Assembly: GCA_006226375.1 (NCBI GenBank)
Contig: SBHC01000016.1
Span: 40,425 to 104,424, forward strand
Reading direction: 5' to 3'
DNA from: Deltaproteobacteria bacterium
GTDB taxonomy: Bacteria > Myxococcota_C > UBA6777
DNA length: 64,000 nt
Shown: positions 52,768-62,991 of the stretch, one piece after another
How the letters are laid out: every line of letters begins with the position of its first letter
How positions within the stretch are numbered: position 1 is the stretch's first letter
Program-made: the position numbers and the translations under genes
Notes under the pieces: generated by a model
The model's input: only the letters and a program-made list of their open reading frames with translations
Databases searched by the model: none
What the model was told of the DNA's origin: nothing

Positions 52768-55169
52768 AGATCCGTCCTTGGTTTCTCTTGTTCACCTTTG
52801 GAGTCTTGTTCGGACTTGCTCCTGGTTGTGCGCCGCCTGGACTGGACGGTCCTTGTCGAGAGCCTGGAGACTGTTCCTTGATCGAACGTTGTGTCGCTGG
52901 ACTCTGCGTTCCTCTTGAACAAACTGTTCAGGATGGCATTGCAGGGGCAGAAAGCGGTCAAGAGTCCAGGCTTGAGCCCCAGCGAGAAACCAACCAGGAA
53001 CTGGTCACCCAAGACAGCGGACCAGATGCATTGACACCCGAAGACGTTGGGGAGAAACCCCAAGGTAGCGATGCGGACGTACCCGGTGAAAACAACGTAT
53101 CGGATAGAGACAATCCAGAAGTACAAGCTGACAACGTGCCTGAAGGACCGCCGGAGCAAGGTGTTTGTGAAGACGACCGCTCTCGACCTTGCTATCCTCA
53201 AGGTGTGAGCGGGTGCGTGAAACAGGGCAACTCGTTTGTTTGTGAGGGTCCTTGCAAAGTTGGAAAAGAAGTTTGTTCCAACGGTCAGTGGGAAGGGTTC
53301 TGTCGCGACGCTGTGGAGCCTAAGACTGAAACTTGTGATGGGAAAGACAACGATTGCGACGGTGTTGTCGACAACGGCTGCACATGCAAAGAGGGCGACA
53401 CTCAATCGTGTGGTCCGAAAGATCAAGGGGTTTGCAAGTCAGGAAAGCAGACCTGCACCGCACAAGGAACCTGGGGGAGCTGTGTTGGAGCCGTGAACCC
53501 CAGTTCTGAAAAGTGCGGTGACCGTCAGGACAACGACTGCGATGGTGTGGTGGACGAAAACTGTCCTTGCGATTACCAGGGCAAAAACGAGGGCGTTTGC
53601 ACACAGGCCCAACGAGATGCTCAGGGCCAATGTCTGGCACCCAAAGACTACAGCACCACAGACTCTTGTGCAGACAGCCTGGACAACAACTGCGATGGTC
53701 AAGTGAACGAAGGATGTGCCTGCAAAGCAGGAGAGACACAGGCTTGCGGCTCCGACAAGGGGGAGTGCAAGAAAGGTACACAAACATGCAGCAACTCAGG
53801 AAAATGGGGGGCTTGCATTGGGCAAGTCTCACCGACCATTGAGGCTTGCGATAAAAAAGACAACGACTGTGATGGCGTCATCGACGAAGGTTGCCCTTGC
53901 GATTACAAGGGCCGCAATGATGGCGTTTGTGGCAGAGCCAAACGCGACAACAAAGGGGTTTGTTTGGAACCATCCGGATATAGCAGCACCGAGAAGTGTG
54001 GTGACAACCTGGACAACGACTGCGATGGGAAAACCGACAACAACTGTCCCTGCAACTATTTGGGGAAATCCAAAGGGGTTTGTGCTACCGCTCAGACCAA
54101 CGGAAGCGGTGTATGCAAAGCTCCGAGCGACTATAGCTCCAGTGAGCAATGTGGCGATGGCAAGGACAACAATTGTGATGGAGAAATCGACGAGTTCTGT
54201 CCCTGTCGCTACTTAAACAAGTCGCAAGGTGTATGCGGTCTGGCCAAACGGAACAGCCAGGGAGATTGCGTCGCGCCTTCTTCCTACAGCACCACCGATC
54301 GTTGCAATGACAACGTTGATAACAACTGCAATGGGGTGTCCAACGAAAACTGTCCTTGTGCGTACCTTGCTAAGAACCAAGGGGTTTGTGCCACAGCCAA
54401 GCTCAACAGCCAAGGGATATGTGAGAAGCCTGCGGACTACAAATCCACGGAACAGTGTGGGGATGGAAAAGACAACAACTGCAACGGCGCAACCGACGAG
54501 AACTGTCCTTGCAACTATTTGGGGAAATCCCAAGGTGTTTGCGCGAAGTCTTTGCGGGACGTCAACGGTGTTTGCCAGAAGCCTTCCACCTACAGAGCTT
54601 CCGATACCTGCAAAGATGGTTTGGACAACAACTGCGATGGCACTGTCGATAACGGTTGCTTGTGCGATTACAAGAACAACAACAAAGGGGTTTGTGCTTT
54701 TGGTCGGATCGGCTCAGGAGGTGTATGTACTCCGCCTCAGCTTTACAGCAGCACCGAAATATGCGGTGACCTTGCCGACAACAACTGCAATGGCTATGCC
54801 GACGAAGGGTGTCCTTGCGACTACAAGGGCAACAACAAAGGAGTTTGTGCAAAGGGCAAACGTTCGACTACAGGAACTTGCCTTCAGCCGGCTGGATACA
54901 ACACTGTAGAGCAGTGCGGTGATGGCATTGACAACAACTGTGACGGTCTTGTCGATAGCTTCCCCAGCAGTGAAATATGCTATACCTTCAATCGAGGGTT
55001 TTGCGTACAGTCTACGTATCGCTGCGCTACCACCAACAAGATCTGTAGTTTTCAAGGTGGTACAGAGGTTCAATGCTCAAGCACTTCTGACTGCAGAAAA
55101 CTCTGTCCAAGTGGCATCACCTTTACTTGTAGAGGGGGGCGGTGTGAAGTGGATGGAATTCAACCTTAG
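52764..55169 (+). CDS. Lipoprotein with eleven DNxCDG metal-binding-type repeats
   Basis: 801 residues from the ATG at 52764 (AAGGAG upstream; 4-bp overlap with the PEGA gene). The signal ends GLAPGCAP, a lipobox. An acidic Glu/Gln/Asp linker (about 55-130) precedes eleven modules of the pattern CGDGxDNNCDGxxDENC, joined by PCxYxGKxxGVCxxAxRxxxGxCxxP. This is the MopE-type putative metal-binding motif common in Myxococcota surface proteins; Asp/Asn-rich loops with paired Cys should bind Ca2+ and be disulfide-locked. It probably lies on the outer surface. Its coupling to a kinase and PEGA protein is unusual. Confidence 0.87.
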   Translation: MKIRPWFLLFTFGVLFGLAPGCAPPGLDGPCREPGDCSLIERCVAGLCVPLEQTVQDGIAGAESGQESRLEPQRETNQELVTQDSGPDALTPEDVGEKPQGSDADVPGENNVSDRDNPEVQADNVPEGPPEQGVCEDDRSRPCYPQGVSGCVKQGNSFVCEGPCKVGKEVCSNGQWEGFCRDAVEPKTETCDGKDNDCDGVVDNGCTCKEGDTQSCGPKDQGVCKSGKQTCTAQGTWGSCVGAVNPSSEKCGDRQDNDCDGVVDENCPCDYQGKNEGVCTQAQRDAQGQCLAPKDYSTTDSCADSLDNNCDGQVNEGCACKAGETQACGSDKGECKKGTQTCSNSGKWGACIGQVSPTIEACDKKDNDCDGVIDEGCPCDYKGRNDGVCGRAKRDNKGVCLEPSGYSSTEKCGDNLDNDCDGKTDNNCPCNYLGKSKGVCATAQTNGSGVCKAPSDYSSSEQCGDGKDNNCDGEIDEFCPCRYLNKSQGVCGLAKRNSQGDCVAPSSYSTTDRCNDNVDNNCNGVSNENCPCAYLAKNQGVCATAKLNSQGICEKPADYKSTEQCGDGKDNNCNGATDENCPCNYLGKSQGVCAKSLRDVNGVCQKPSTYRASDTCKDGLDNNCDGTVDNGCLCDYKNNNKGVCAFGRIGSGGVCTPPQLYSSTEICGDLADNNCNGYADEGCPCDYKGNNKGVCAKGKRSTTGTCLQPAGYNTVEQCGDGIDNNCDGLVDSFPSSEICYTFNRGFCVQSTYRCATTNKICSFQGGTEVQCSSTSDCRKLCPSGITFTCRGGRCEVDGIQP

Positions 55170-55193
55170 ATCGGTTTGAACTCTTTGTTTGAG

Positions 55194-56276
55194 CTAGCTT
55201 CCGTAGGGCTCGGGTTCCATGTCAAACTTCTTCATCTCAACGGCAGCGATGTGGTAGATCGCTTTGACTCCACCTGCGATGGGAATGGCTAACATCATAC
55301 CCAAGATCCCTGCGATGATTCCGCCAGTCAGAACACTCAGCAATGACACGACAGGGTGAAGGTCCATTTGACCTTGCATCACCAACGGAAGAACCACCGC
55401 GTTGTCCAACAACTGGACAATCATCGCGATGACCATGACACCCAAAATTGTGGGGAAATGGGCGCTGCTGAATAGCACCAAGCCCATTCCTACAATGCCG
55501 CCGATGGCTGGTCCTACGATTCGGATGACATTGGTTAGGGCGATGATGATGGCGATCAGCAAGCTCATCCCGACGGTAAGGGGTGTAAACAAAGACAGTA
55601 CAAAGAGAAGCACAAACGCAAACACACCGAGTATGATGTTCTCGATGACCAGGCCCCGCAAATAGCTTCCGAATAGCTCTGTTGTCTTGTTGAGCATATA
55701 CAAGCCAGGCTCAAACACAGAGTTGGGGATAAAGCCTACAATCGTTTTGTGCATCTTGTCGCCGTCTTTGAGCGCAAAGATCAAGACAAAGAAAAAGATC
55801 AGGAAGAACTGAAACATTTGCTGCGCTGCGCCCCGGAGGTTGCGGAAGAACCACTGACTCTGGGATGATAAGTAGGCTTTGACGCGGCGGACAAATTGCT
55901 TGGCGTTGGCTTTCTTTTTGACCAGCCCGTATCCTTGTAGCTGTTTGTGCAATTTGATGTACGTTTGGACCAAGTTCGAGTTGAGCTTTTGCCCTGGGTC
56001 AGAGAACGCGACGATTTCCTGTCGAATCGTTGGAACGGCACGGTATACGCTGTAGAGCGTCGCGGCAGAGGTGACGACAAAGATGGCAAAGATGGTGAGG
56101 CCCTTGGAGATTCCTACCTCAGAAGCTCGCTCCACCAAAGGAAACAGCACGTAGGCCACGACAAGGGCGAGAACAACAGGGCTGAGCAGGCTTCGTGCTG
56201 CGTACAACACTCCCAGGCCCAACACCACGATCATCACCACAAACAGGTTGCGATAGAAGTTGTCTCGTTCCATCAC
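55194..56276 (-). CDS. AI-2E family membrane transporter
   Basis: 360 residues with about eight membrane helices. The N-terminal helices (YAARSLLSPVVLALVVAYVLFPLVE), a periplasmic or cytoplasmic basic loop (about 95-150) and the C-terminal motif region (GGIIAGILGMMLAIPIAGGVKAIY) fit the AI-2E (PerM/TqsA) exporter family. Substrates in this family range from the AI-2 signal to Na+/H+, so it cannot be named further. It overlaps the cyclic-nucleotide-binding gene by 4 bp and is the last gene of a minus-strand pair. Confidence 0.85.
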   Translation of the reverse strand: MMERDNFYRNLFVVMIVVLGLGVLYAARSLLSPVVLALVVAYVLFPLVERASEVGISKGLTIFAIFVVTSAATLYSVYRAVPTIRQEIVAFSDPGQKLNSNLVQTYIKLHKQLQGYGLVKKKANAKQFVRRVKAYLSSQSQWFFRNLRGAAQQMFQFFLIFFFVLIFALKDGDKMHKTIVGFIPNSVFEPGLYMLNKTTELFGSYLRGLVIENIILGVFAFVLLFVLSLFTPLTVGMSLLIAIIIALTNVIRIVGPAIGGIVGMGLVLFSSAHFPTILGVMVIAMIVQLLDNAVVLPLVMQGQMDLHPVVSLLSVLTGGIIAGILGMMLAIPIAGGVKAIYHIAAVEMKKFDMEPEPYGS

Positions 56277-57370
56277 TGCGCTCCTCCTTGGCGTTGACGC
56301 ATGGCAACTTCGGCTTCTTGGCGGCGCTCTGTGTACTCGCTGAGGTTGCGAGCTACAGTATGCAAGATGCTGTTGAGTAACGAGTAGCCAGCTTTGGGAT
56401 AGGATTGTTCAAACTGTTGGAAGGTGCTGTGGGATAAAACCCAAAGTTGTGAATCTTCGGACGCCTTCACGTGGATGGGGGTGCAGGATTCAAACAACAC
56501 GTTGAGGTCTCCGAAGAATTCGTTGGTTTCGACGTGTCCTGCACTGCTCCAGCCCTCTTGGGTTTCCGAGGCGAGCTCTAACTTTCCTTGGTGAACAAAA
56601 TAGATGCATTGCTCGGGTCCAATGAGTCTCTCTCCGGCCTCCAGTGTTTTGGGCTCCAGTCGTCGGGCCAGCTCCTGGAGAGAGCTTGGTTTCCATGACT
56701 CACATTGGGTTTGTTGTTGAAGAACCGAAACCATCTGGTGAGGCTCTTGAAACGCTCGCACCTGACGTTGTGTCGCACCACCTTGGACCGCTTCTGTCAG
56801 GCTTTGATGGGGAACCGTAGGGGCTTCCCAGTACGATGTCTTCTCCCAACCGTCCAGGCTGTCACATAGCTTGTTGTAGTGTCGAACGGTTTGCAGCAGT
56901 CGGTCAACAATCATGTGCAGCATGCGCGTGATGACAACAAAGCTATCTTTGGGAAAGCGCGCTCGGAAGGTGTCGAAATCAAATCGTGATACGGCGAGCA
57001 AGACCGTGTCATTGTCTGTGGCCTTGACTGTGGTGTTGCGCTCCGAACCTGTAAGCACGCTTAATTCACCGAACAGGCTGTCTCGCCAAGCTTCTCCCAC
57101 TGCGATACGTTGTTTGTTGGTGGTGTACGAAAACTCGACGCTGCCACGCTTGATCAAGTGCATACAAACGCCAGGGTTGCCTTGTCGACAAACCAACTCG
57201 CCGCGACTGTACGAGCGCTCCATCACGCGCTTCGTGAGAAACAACAACGCCCCGTCGCTGAGGTTGTGAAACATGCTGTTCTCGCGGAGGAATCGGTAAT
57301 TTTCGTCTTCTGCCATGCGATCCAAGGTTTTGGTCGCGGCTCGCTCTGTTAACTGTTGCCAAAATCCCAT
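56273..57370 (-). CDS. Double cyclic-nucleotide-binding-domain protein
   Basis: 365 residues. Two CNB folds: about 30-165 (MFHNLSDGALLFLTKRV, RGELVCRQGNPGVCMHLIKRGSVEFS, DSLFGELSVLTGSERNTTVKA) and about 230-345 (LEAGERLIGPEQCIYFVHQGKLELA, NEFFGDLNVLFES). The first has the FGELSxLxxxxRxxTVxA cassette for cyclic nucleotide phosphate binding; in the second the basic residue is lost, so it may be structural. No HTH or enzyme domain is present, so it is an adaptor or PKA regulatory-subunit-like protein rather than a Crp. It is coupled to the AI-2E gene and may gate it. Confidence 0.84.
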   Translation of the reverse strand: MGFWQQLTERAATKTLDRMAEDENYRFLRENSMFHNLSDGALLFLTKRVMERSYSRGELVCRQGNPGVCMHLIKRGSVEFSYTTNKQRIAVGEAWRDSLFGELSVLTGSERNTTVKATDNDTVLLAVSRFDFDTFRARFPKDSFVVITRMLHMIVDRLLQTVRHYNKLCDSLDGWEKTSYWEAPTVPHQSLTEAVQGGATQRQVRAFQEPHQMVSVLQQQTQCESWKPSSLQELARRLEPKTLEAGERLIGPEQCIYFVHQGKLELASETQEGWSSAGHVETNEFFGDLNVLFESCTPIHVKASEDSQLWVLSHSTFQQFEQSYPKAGYSLLNSILHTVARNLSEYTERRQEAEVAMRQRQGGAQ

Positions 57371-57506
57371 CCACAGAACCCCACAGAGAAAGAGTGTCGA
57401 AAGTGTTCGGCTTTGCCAAGTGTTCGATGTTGTGACGTCGAGGTCGATCTTCTTTCACCATACCCAAGAACATGGAAGCGTCAAGGTTACGAAGGGTTCT
57501 TCGGTT

Positions 57507-57947
57507 TCAGGTCGCGTGAGCCTTGGGGAGCAAGGCAAGGGTGAAGGTCCCCTTTGCTGTAAGAATTCGGCTGCCTTCTTGGACCGCGAAAACCTCGGAT
57601 TCTACAATGGTAAGGCGTCGTCCAGGTTTGAGAACATCGGCACGGCAGAACAAGGAGGTGCCTCGCGCAGGGCGAAGCAGGTTGATCTTGAACTCAACGG
57701 TCAAGACGATCTGTTCGGCTGACATCCATGTGCCTGCAGCCGCTCCGGCGCTATGGTCCGCCAGGGTTGACTGCACTCCTGCGTGCGCAAGGCCATCTTG
57801 TTGCAGATGCCGGGGTTCCAGGGAGAGCTTTGTCTCGCACCAGCCTGGGCCGCAGTCGACCAACTCAACCCCCAAATCTTGGATAAAGTTGGCCTTGGTG
57901 AATAGCTCTTGGATGGTCTCGCGGTATAAGGGGTTTTGCGTCTTCAT
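57507..57947 (-). CDS. PaaI-like hotdog thioesterase
   Basis: 146 residues; ATG at 57947 with the strong site GGAGGAA. Hotdog fold: the helix HAGVQSTLADHSAGAAAGTW carries the usual catalytic His-Gly/Ala-Gly and Asp residues, and strands VLTVEFKINLLRPARG, LFCRADVLKPGRRL and IVESEVFAVQ follow. It should hydrolyse acyl-CoA thioesters, perhaps aryl-acyl or short-chain types, in the cytoplasm. The gene is divergent from the HD-domain regulator and 136 bp upstream of the cyclic-nucleotide-binding gene on the same strand. Confidence 0.85.
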   Translation of the reverse strand: MKTQNPLYRETIQELFTKANFIQDLGVELVDCGPGWCETKLSLEPRHLQQDGLAHAGVQSTLADHSAGAAAGTWMSAEQIVLTVEFKINLLRPARGTSLFCRADVLKPGRRLTIVESEVFAVQEGSRILTAKGTFTLALLPKAHAT

Positions 57948-58139
57948 GAATGATTCCTCCTGCTTGAACCCACAGGTTATGTTTCTTTCGCTCTTGGTGC
58001 TTGCTCTCTGTCTTTCTGTTTTTGCGCGAGCGTGATGTTTGTACGATAGACCTCCATTGCTGGACGAGTACGCTTTTGCTATGCTGGCTAAGCATCGTAG
58101 CGAAAGGATTGTCGATCACACACAGGGATGAGGCAAGGC

Positions 58140-61100
58140 ATGTCATCGAATGCACCCATTGGGAGCTGGCTTCCAACACAAACTCAAGCGGCTCTTCCTC
58201 CTGAGGTAGAAGCCGATTTCTCTCCACAAGAACGAAGCATGTGGTCGTTGAGTGATGGAACACATACGGTTCAATCGATAGCAGACTCCATTGGCTTTCC
58301 TTTGGATGTGGTCCATCAAATCCTGACCGTTTGGGAATCTCGTGGTCTCATTCAGTGGTCGTCCCAGGCTGAGCCGGCAGTTGTGGAAGCTGAAGTGTTC
58401 GACGTCGAAGAGTTTGATGTTGAGCTTCTTGAAGTCATTGAAGACGAAGACGTTTCCGAAGCTGTGATTGTGGAAGAGGTTCCTGCCACGTTGCCAAGCT
58501 CCTCTTCTCTTTCCCCACGTAGCCATGGATTTATGCCTGTTACGAAGAGTCAAGGGTTTATGCCTGTGGTGCAAAACTCGAACGACTCTACCCCTGCGCC
58601 AACATCACCGATTCAACGACCTTCTGCATCAGGACAGCCTGTTATCACTGGACAACCTCCGGCGGCGAGACCCTCTGCGACACCTACAGCGCGACCTGCC
58701 ACGGCGACTGTCACCCCTTCGTCTGGAGCGATCCCACGGGCTTCTTCCAGCGCTTCGATTCCTTCGATGAATGCGGCGTCTTCAACGACGCCTGCTACAG
58801 GTCGAACATCGCAGGCGCGCGCCACTGCCACAGCGACGGGTGGGTCTTTACGAATTCCAGGAGCGGCCAACGCGCAGCCTTCTTCGGGTAGTTCTCTACG
58901 TATTCCAGGGGCGAGCAGCGGTCGTTGGCCCAAGCCTGGAGAGTCAATGGCTGCCGAGAAAGACGCTTCCAGCAGTGGGTTTCGCTGGCCCAAGCCCGGT
59001 GAATCGATGGAACAGGCTGGCGAAGAGTCAGGCGGGCAGACACAGTTTCAGTCGCGGGATACCCTTCACATTGCTGGTGCTTCGTCGGAAGCTTCGGAAG
59101 ATATGACTCTGCGAATCCCAGGGGCAAACAGTGGGGCTCGACCCGAACAAGCCGACCATACGATGCGAATTCCTGGGGCGAGTAGCATGTTGATGCCCGA
59201 GGAGAGTGCGACAACCATCCATGTGGTGGGGCAGGGTGCATCAAGGATCTTGGACTCCCGTATGGGGGAAGAATCGGCCCCAACCTCCCTGATCCCTGAG
59301 GATGAAACACAGGGTACTGTTCTGGAAATTAAGGACAATGAAAAAGAAGTGTTCGTGGAGGCCGCCTGGGAGGCCGCACACGCCGAGAATGAACCTGCGG
59401 ATGAAAAGGAAAAGTTGGTTCTGGCGCGCAGCATTACGAAGGCTTTTGACCGCGTGACCCGAACCTTTCAACTTTACGAGCCGAGCAACAAAGCTGTCCG
59501 TGAAGCCCTGTCGTCTTTGTTTACACAGCTGATGACCTTTCTCCAGAGCTATGGTGATCTCCCGCTTGTTATCGAAAAGTACACCATGACATTGGACGGC
59601 GAGGTTGTGTACAACAACCCCGAACGTGAATACAGCCTTGCGTTTAAGCTGTACCGAGATGGCATCCGAGGCTTGCGCTTAATGCGCGGCTTGCATTGGG
59701 AAGAGCTCGCGCAATTGCTCAAGATCTTTGGTATGCGTTACAGCGGTGTGCACTCGCTTGAAGATGACATCGCTACATTGTTCTGGAAAGCTGATTTCAA
59801 ATTTCTGGATGTTATCGCTGTGGAAGGTTTCGGCTTTGAACGCTTCAAGGAGGGCGGAAAACCGAACATTGAGATGTTGTTTGAGCGGATTGAGGCGCAT
59901 TCTCCCGAAGAATACGCTGAAGGCGCTGAGGCGAACAAACAGAAGCAGTTTTTGGGGGCCATTTCTGGGGCTGGCTCGTCGCTTTCTTCGGCGATCCGAG
60001 AAGAAAACGCGCAAGGTCTCCTCCGAGAGCTTAACCCTGTTCCTGTCAAGTACATTCGGCAAGACGAAGAGGACACAGAGCCCCTTCTGGTCGAGAACAA
60101 ATCCGATCGACTGCACGAACACGTGGTGCAATTGTTCAGCTACATTGATAAGTCTGTTCTAAATCTGGCTGAGGTGACAGGTGCGGATGGTATCCGTCAT
60201 TTGTTGCGAGAGTTCCTTGGGTTTTTGATCTCAGACGGCCGCCCCAAAGGCATCGTGGACTTGTTAAATCGAGCCACACGTTGGTCCCGCATGTTGGACC
60301 ATCGCGGACGTTTGTTGGCACCCATCGCCGAAGATCTCCTGGCTTCCTTTGACTCTCCCGATATGCTCCGTAAGTTTTTGGGCTCCAAGAACATTGTGAA
60401 TGCGTTTGGTCAGTTTCAGGATGGGGTCTTTGATATCCTTTGTTGGGGAGACGTTGATCGCCGCGGCCTCTTGGCTCAGGCTCTCAATGAGGAGAAGAAC
60501 CCGCGGGTCCGAGAGACTCTTCGCAAAGCTCTCATGGACTTGGTGGGCGAAGATATGGAGTTTTATGTGGAGCAGCTTCGCGAGGCTGAAACACAGCTTG
60601 CGCTGGAGCTCATTGACTGCCTCGTTCAACTCAACACTCCTGAAGCCATCCAAATCCTCGCGAGCTTGCTGGAAGATGCGGATCCAAAGGTTCAGGACAA
60701 GGTCCTTGGCCTGGCAGAGACGTTGTTTGAAGGGCCCCAAAACTTCGCAGCGATTCGCAGCATTCTGGGGCGGCTGGTGGAGTCTGAGTTGGAAGAGGAG
60801 AGGATTCGTGCGTATGGGTTAATTGAAGCGAGTGAGGACAAACGCTGGCTGCCCATGCTGAAGAAAACGTACGAAGCCAAAGTTGAGCGTTCGGAACTCG
60901 AGATGGAAGAGTTGGCCCGCTTGATTGCTCGTTTGGACGGTCTCAGTTCGTTGCGTTTGTTCTTGGAAGGAGCCGAGCCTCCCAAGATGCTGTCGGTGGA
61001 GCGGGGCTGGCGTAAGCTTCAGCGTATGGCTTCCGTCCGTGCTTTGGGCCAGCTGGGAGGACCTCGGTCGGAGAAAGCCATCCGCGTCTTGATGGAGAAA

Positions 61101-62846
61101 ACCGACGGACCTTTGCATGCAGCTTGTTTGGAAGCGATGCGAGAGATGCGACGGAACCAAGGACGCGAACAACGCTCCTTGCCCAAGCGTTTGCAGCAAA
61201 GAGAGAAGGATCTGGAGTTGCTTCGACGCGAAGAAGAGTCGGCAGCTCTCTCGAAAAAACAAGCTTCCAGCGCCTCACAAGAAGAGGACGGCCACGAGGG
61301 CGATGTCAACCAAATCCAGGAGATGCTCGCGACGTCGTTGCAGCATATCGATTTGAAATCGGAGAATGAGTTTTCCACTCAAATTCGTGAGCTGGGAGGT
61401 AGCTTTGTTATCGGTCTTCACATGCTGTTGAAGAACCGTAGCTTGTACGATCCCAACAATGAGATCTTCACGAAGCCCTTGGGTGAAATTCAAGTCACTC
61501 TGGAGAAAATTCTTGATGTGATGATGTCTGTGACGTTGGTTGGAATGGACGGACAGTTCTACATCAACGACGTTCGCGTTCGCGCTCCCAGTGACAGCGT
61601 TCAACATATCTTTGCAGAGTTGAGCCAAACCTTCCAACGTCTAGGCATGGGGGGTGTTACCTTCAACTTCCCCATGGACGAGTCCGATTGGCGCTTGTTG
61701 GTTGACCTTCTCTCTCGCCAGGGCTTGGGAGAACGCTGCGCCAACTGGCGTGACATCAGCGCGGAGTTGGTTGCTCACGATGTTCATCGAAAAGTCGAAG
61801 TGTTTGGTGAGCTGCGAACGCGCCTCTCTGGTGAACGTGACAAGCGCTCGTCGCGTCCTCTCTCCGACGTATTCATCGATGGATGCGACGCTGTGGAAGA
61901 TGCCTGGTTCTTTGCCGTGCGCGGTCTTGCACCCAACCCTGTACCCATTCGTCGTTTTGTGAATGACGTCGTAGACTCGTTGATGGAAGGCAACATCCGA
62001 GACTTCTCTGTCTTGGCCTTTGAAGATCCTGCAGAGCCGATGAAAACGCACTGGTTGCAGGTGTCCTTGTTGTCGATGCTCATTGGGCATTCGTTGGGCT
62101 TTGAAAAAAGTGCTCTCGCAGATCTGGGAATGGCTGCATTCTATCACGATGTCGGACACGCAGTGTTTGTGGACCCCGATGTTCGCCGAGGGGATGGTTG
62201 GCAAACCTTAAATCACCAGCAAGCAGGGATGGCGTTGTTGCTTCGTCATCGAGGCTTTCATGAATCTAAGGTTCGACGCCTGTTGGGGATCGCTGAGCAC
62301 CACCTGAACGCTCATCCGACAAACAAGCAACCAGAGCCCAAGCTGTTCAGCCGAATCATTCGTACTGCTGATGTGTATGACACTCTTACAAGCGCCTTGT
62401 GTGGTGGAAAGCCGCTCTCTCCCACCGAAGCGTTTGAGCACATGAGGAGTGGGATTGAGAGGCAGTTCGATGGGCTTTTGCTTCAGCTGCTGGTCAATCG
62501 TTTGGGACACTATCCTCCAGGAACCATCGTGGCGATCGATGATGGGACTGTGGCTGTTTCGATGGGGCATAACGGCACCCCCGAGACCTTTGAGCGTCCG
62601 CGTCTTATTCTTGTTCGTGACGCCAAAGGAAAGGAAATCCCGCAGCGCATCATTGATCTCAGCCAGGAGAAGTTTGCTCCTGTTCGGGTGTTGGGAATCG
62701 TTCCCCACGACCCCTGGTTGGAGCCCAAGAAGAAGATTGTCCAACGTTTGTGGCCCCGCATTGCGGCCATGTTGGAAGAACGCGCACAACAAGCTGCGGC
62801 CAATGCCCAGGCAGAAGCTGCTCAGCTCCTCTCTCAGCAAGGGTAA
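58140..62846 (+). CDS. Giant HD-domain (HD-GYP-like) regulatory protein
   Basis: 1568 residues from the ATG at 58140 (GAGG 6 bases upstream). Order: a winged-helix-like unit (about 35-75, GTHTVQSIADSIGFPLDVVHQIL); an acidic then Ser/Pro/Thr-rich linker (about 85-400) with short repeated peptides (LRIPGA five times, RWPKPGESM twice, GFMPV twice); a helical module (about 425-535); HEAT-like repeats (about 780-1000); a second copy of the helical module (about 1080-1200, RSLYDPNNEIFTKPLGEI); and an HD phosphohydrolase domain (FYHDVGHAVF, His1336-Asp1337; AEHHLNAHP; ADVYDTLTSAL). The GYP signature itself is missing, so c-di-GMP hydrolysis is uncertain. It has no membrane helix. Probably a large signalling scaffold. 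Confidence 0.83.
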   Translation: MSSNAPIGSWLPTQTQAALPPEVEADFSPQERSMWSLSDGTHTVQSIADSIGFPLDVVHQILTVWESRGLIQWSSQAEPAVVEAEVFDVEEFDVELLEVIEDEDVSEAVIVEEVPATLPSSSSLSPRSHGFMPVTKSQGFMPVVQNSNDSTPAPTSPIQRPSASGQPVITGQPPAARPSATPTARPATATVTPSSGAIPRASSSASIPSMNAASSTTPATGRTSQARATATATGGSLRIPGAANAQPSSGSSLRIPGASSGRWPKPGESMAAEKDASSSGFRWPKPGESMEQAGEESGGQTQFQSRDTLHIAGASSEASEDMTLRIPGANSGARPEQADHTMRIPGASSMLMPEESATTIHVVGQGASRILDSRMGEESAPTSLIPEDETQGTVLEIKDNEKEVFVEAAWEAAHAENEPADEKEKLVLARSITKAFDRVTRTFQLYEPSNKAVREALSSLFTQLMTFLQSYGDLPLVIEKYTMTLDGEVVYNNPEREYSLAFKLYRDGIRGLRLMRGLHWEELAQLLKIFGMRYSGVHSLEDDIATLFWKADFKFLDVIAVEGFGFERFKEGGKPNIEMLFERIEAHSPEEYAEGAEANKQKQFLGAISGAGSSLSSAIREENAQGLLRELNPVPVKYIRQDEEDTEPLLVENKSDRLHEHVVQLFSYIDKSVLNLAEVTGADGIRHLLREFLGFLISDGRPKGIVDLLNRATRWSRMLDHRGRLLAPIAEDLLASFDSPDMLRKFLGSKNIVNAFGQFQDGVFDILCWGDVDRRGLLAQALNEEKNPRVRETLRKALMDLVGEDMEFYVEQLREAETQLALELIDCLVQLNTPEAIQILASLLEDADPKVQDKVLGLAETLFEGPQNFAAIRSILGRLVESELEEERIRAYGLIEASEDKRWLPMLKKTYEAKVERSELEMEELARLIARLDGLSSLRLFLEGAEPPKMLSVERGWRKLQRMASVRALGQLGGPRSEKAIRVLMEKTDGPLHAACLEAMREMRRNQGREQRSLPKRLQQREKDLELLRREEESAALSKKQASSASQEEDGHEGDVNQIQEMLATSLQHIDLKSENEFSTQIRELGGSFVIGLHMLLKNRSLYDPNNEIFTKPLGEIQVTLEKILDVMMSVTLVGMDGQFYINDVRVRAPSDSVQHIFAELSQTFQRLGMGGVTFNFPMDESDWRLLVDLLSRQGLGERCANWRDISAELVAHDVHRKVEVFGELRTRLSGERDKRSSRPLSDVFIDGCDAVEDAWFFAVRGLAPNPVPIRRFVNDVVDSLMEGNIRDFSVLAFEDPAEPMKTHWLQVSLLSMLIGHSLGFEKSALADLGMAAFYHDVGHAVFVDPDVRRGDGWQTLNHQQAGMALLLRHRGFHESKVRRLLGIAEHHLNAHPTNKQPEPKLFSRIIRTADVYDTLTSALCGGKPLSPTEAFEHMRSGIERQFDGLLLQLLVNRLGHYPPGTIVAIDDGTVAVSMGHNGTPETFERPRLILVRDAKGKEIPQRIIDLSQEKFAPVRVLGIVPHDPWLEPKKKIVQRLWPRIAAMLEERAQQAAANAQAEAAQLLSQQG

Positions 62847-62991
62847 GAGACGAGGGGGTCTTGTTTTTGTGGAGTCAACAAACACGGACAGGCTATCACT
62901 TGTCCTTGTCTAGCACTTTGGCAGGTTAACTCTCCTACGACGGGCCTGAATGGCTTCCTGTGGATTGTTGCCTGAAGGTAAGGAGCATCAA

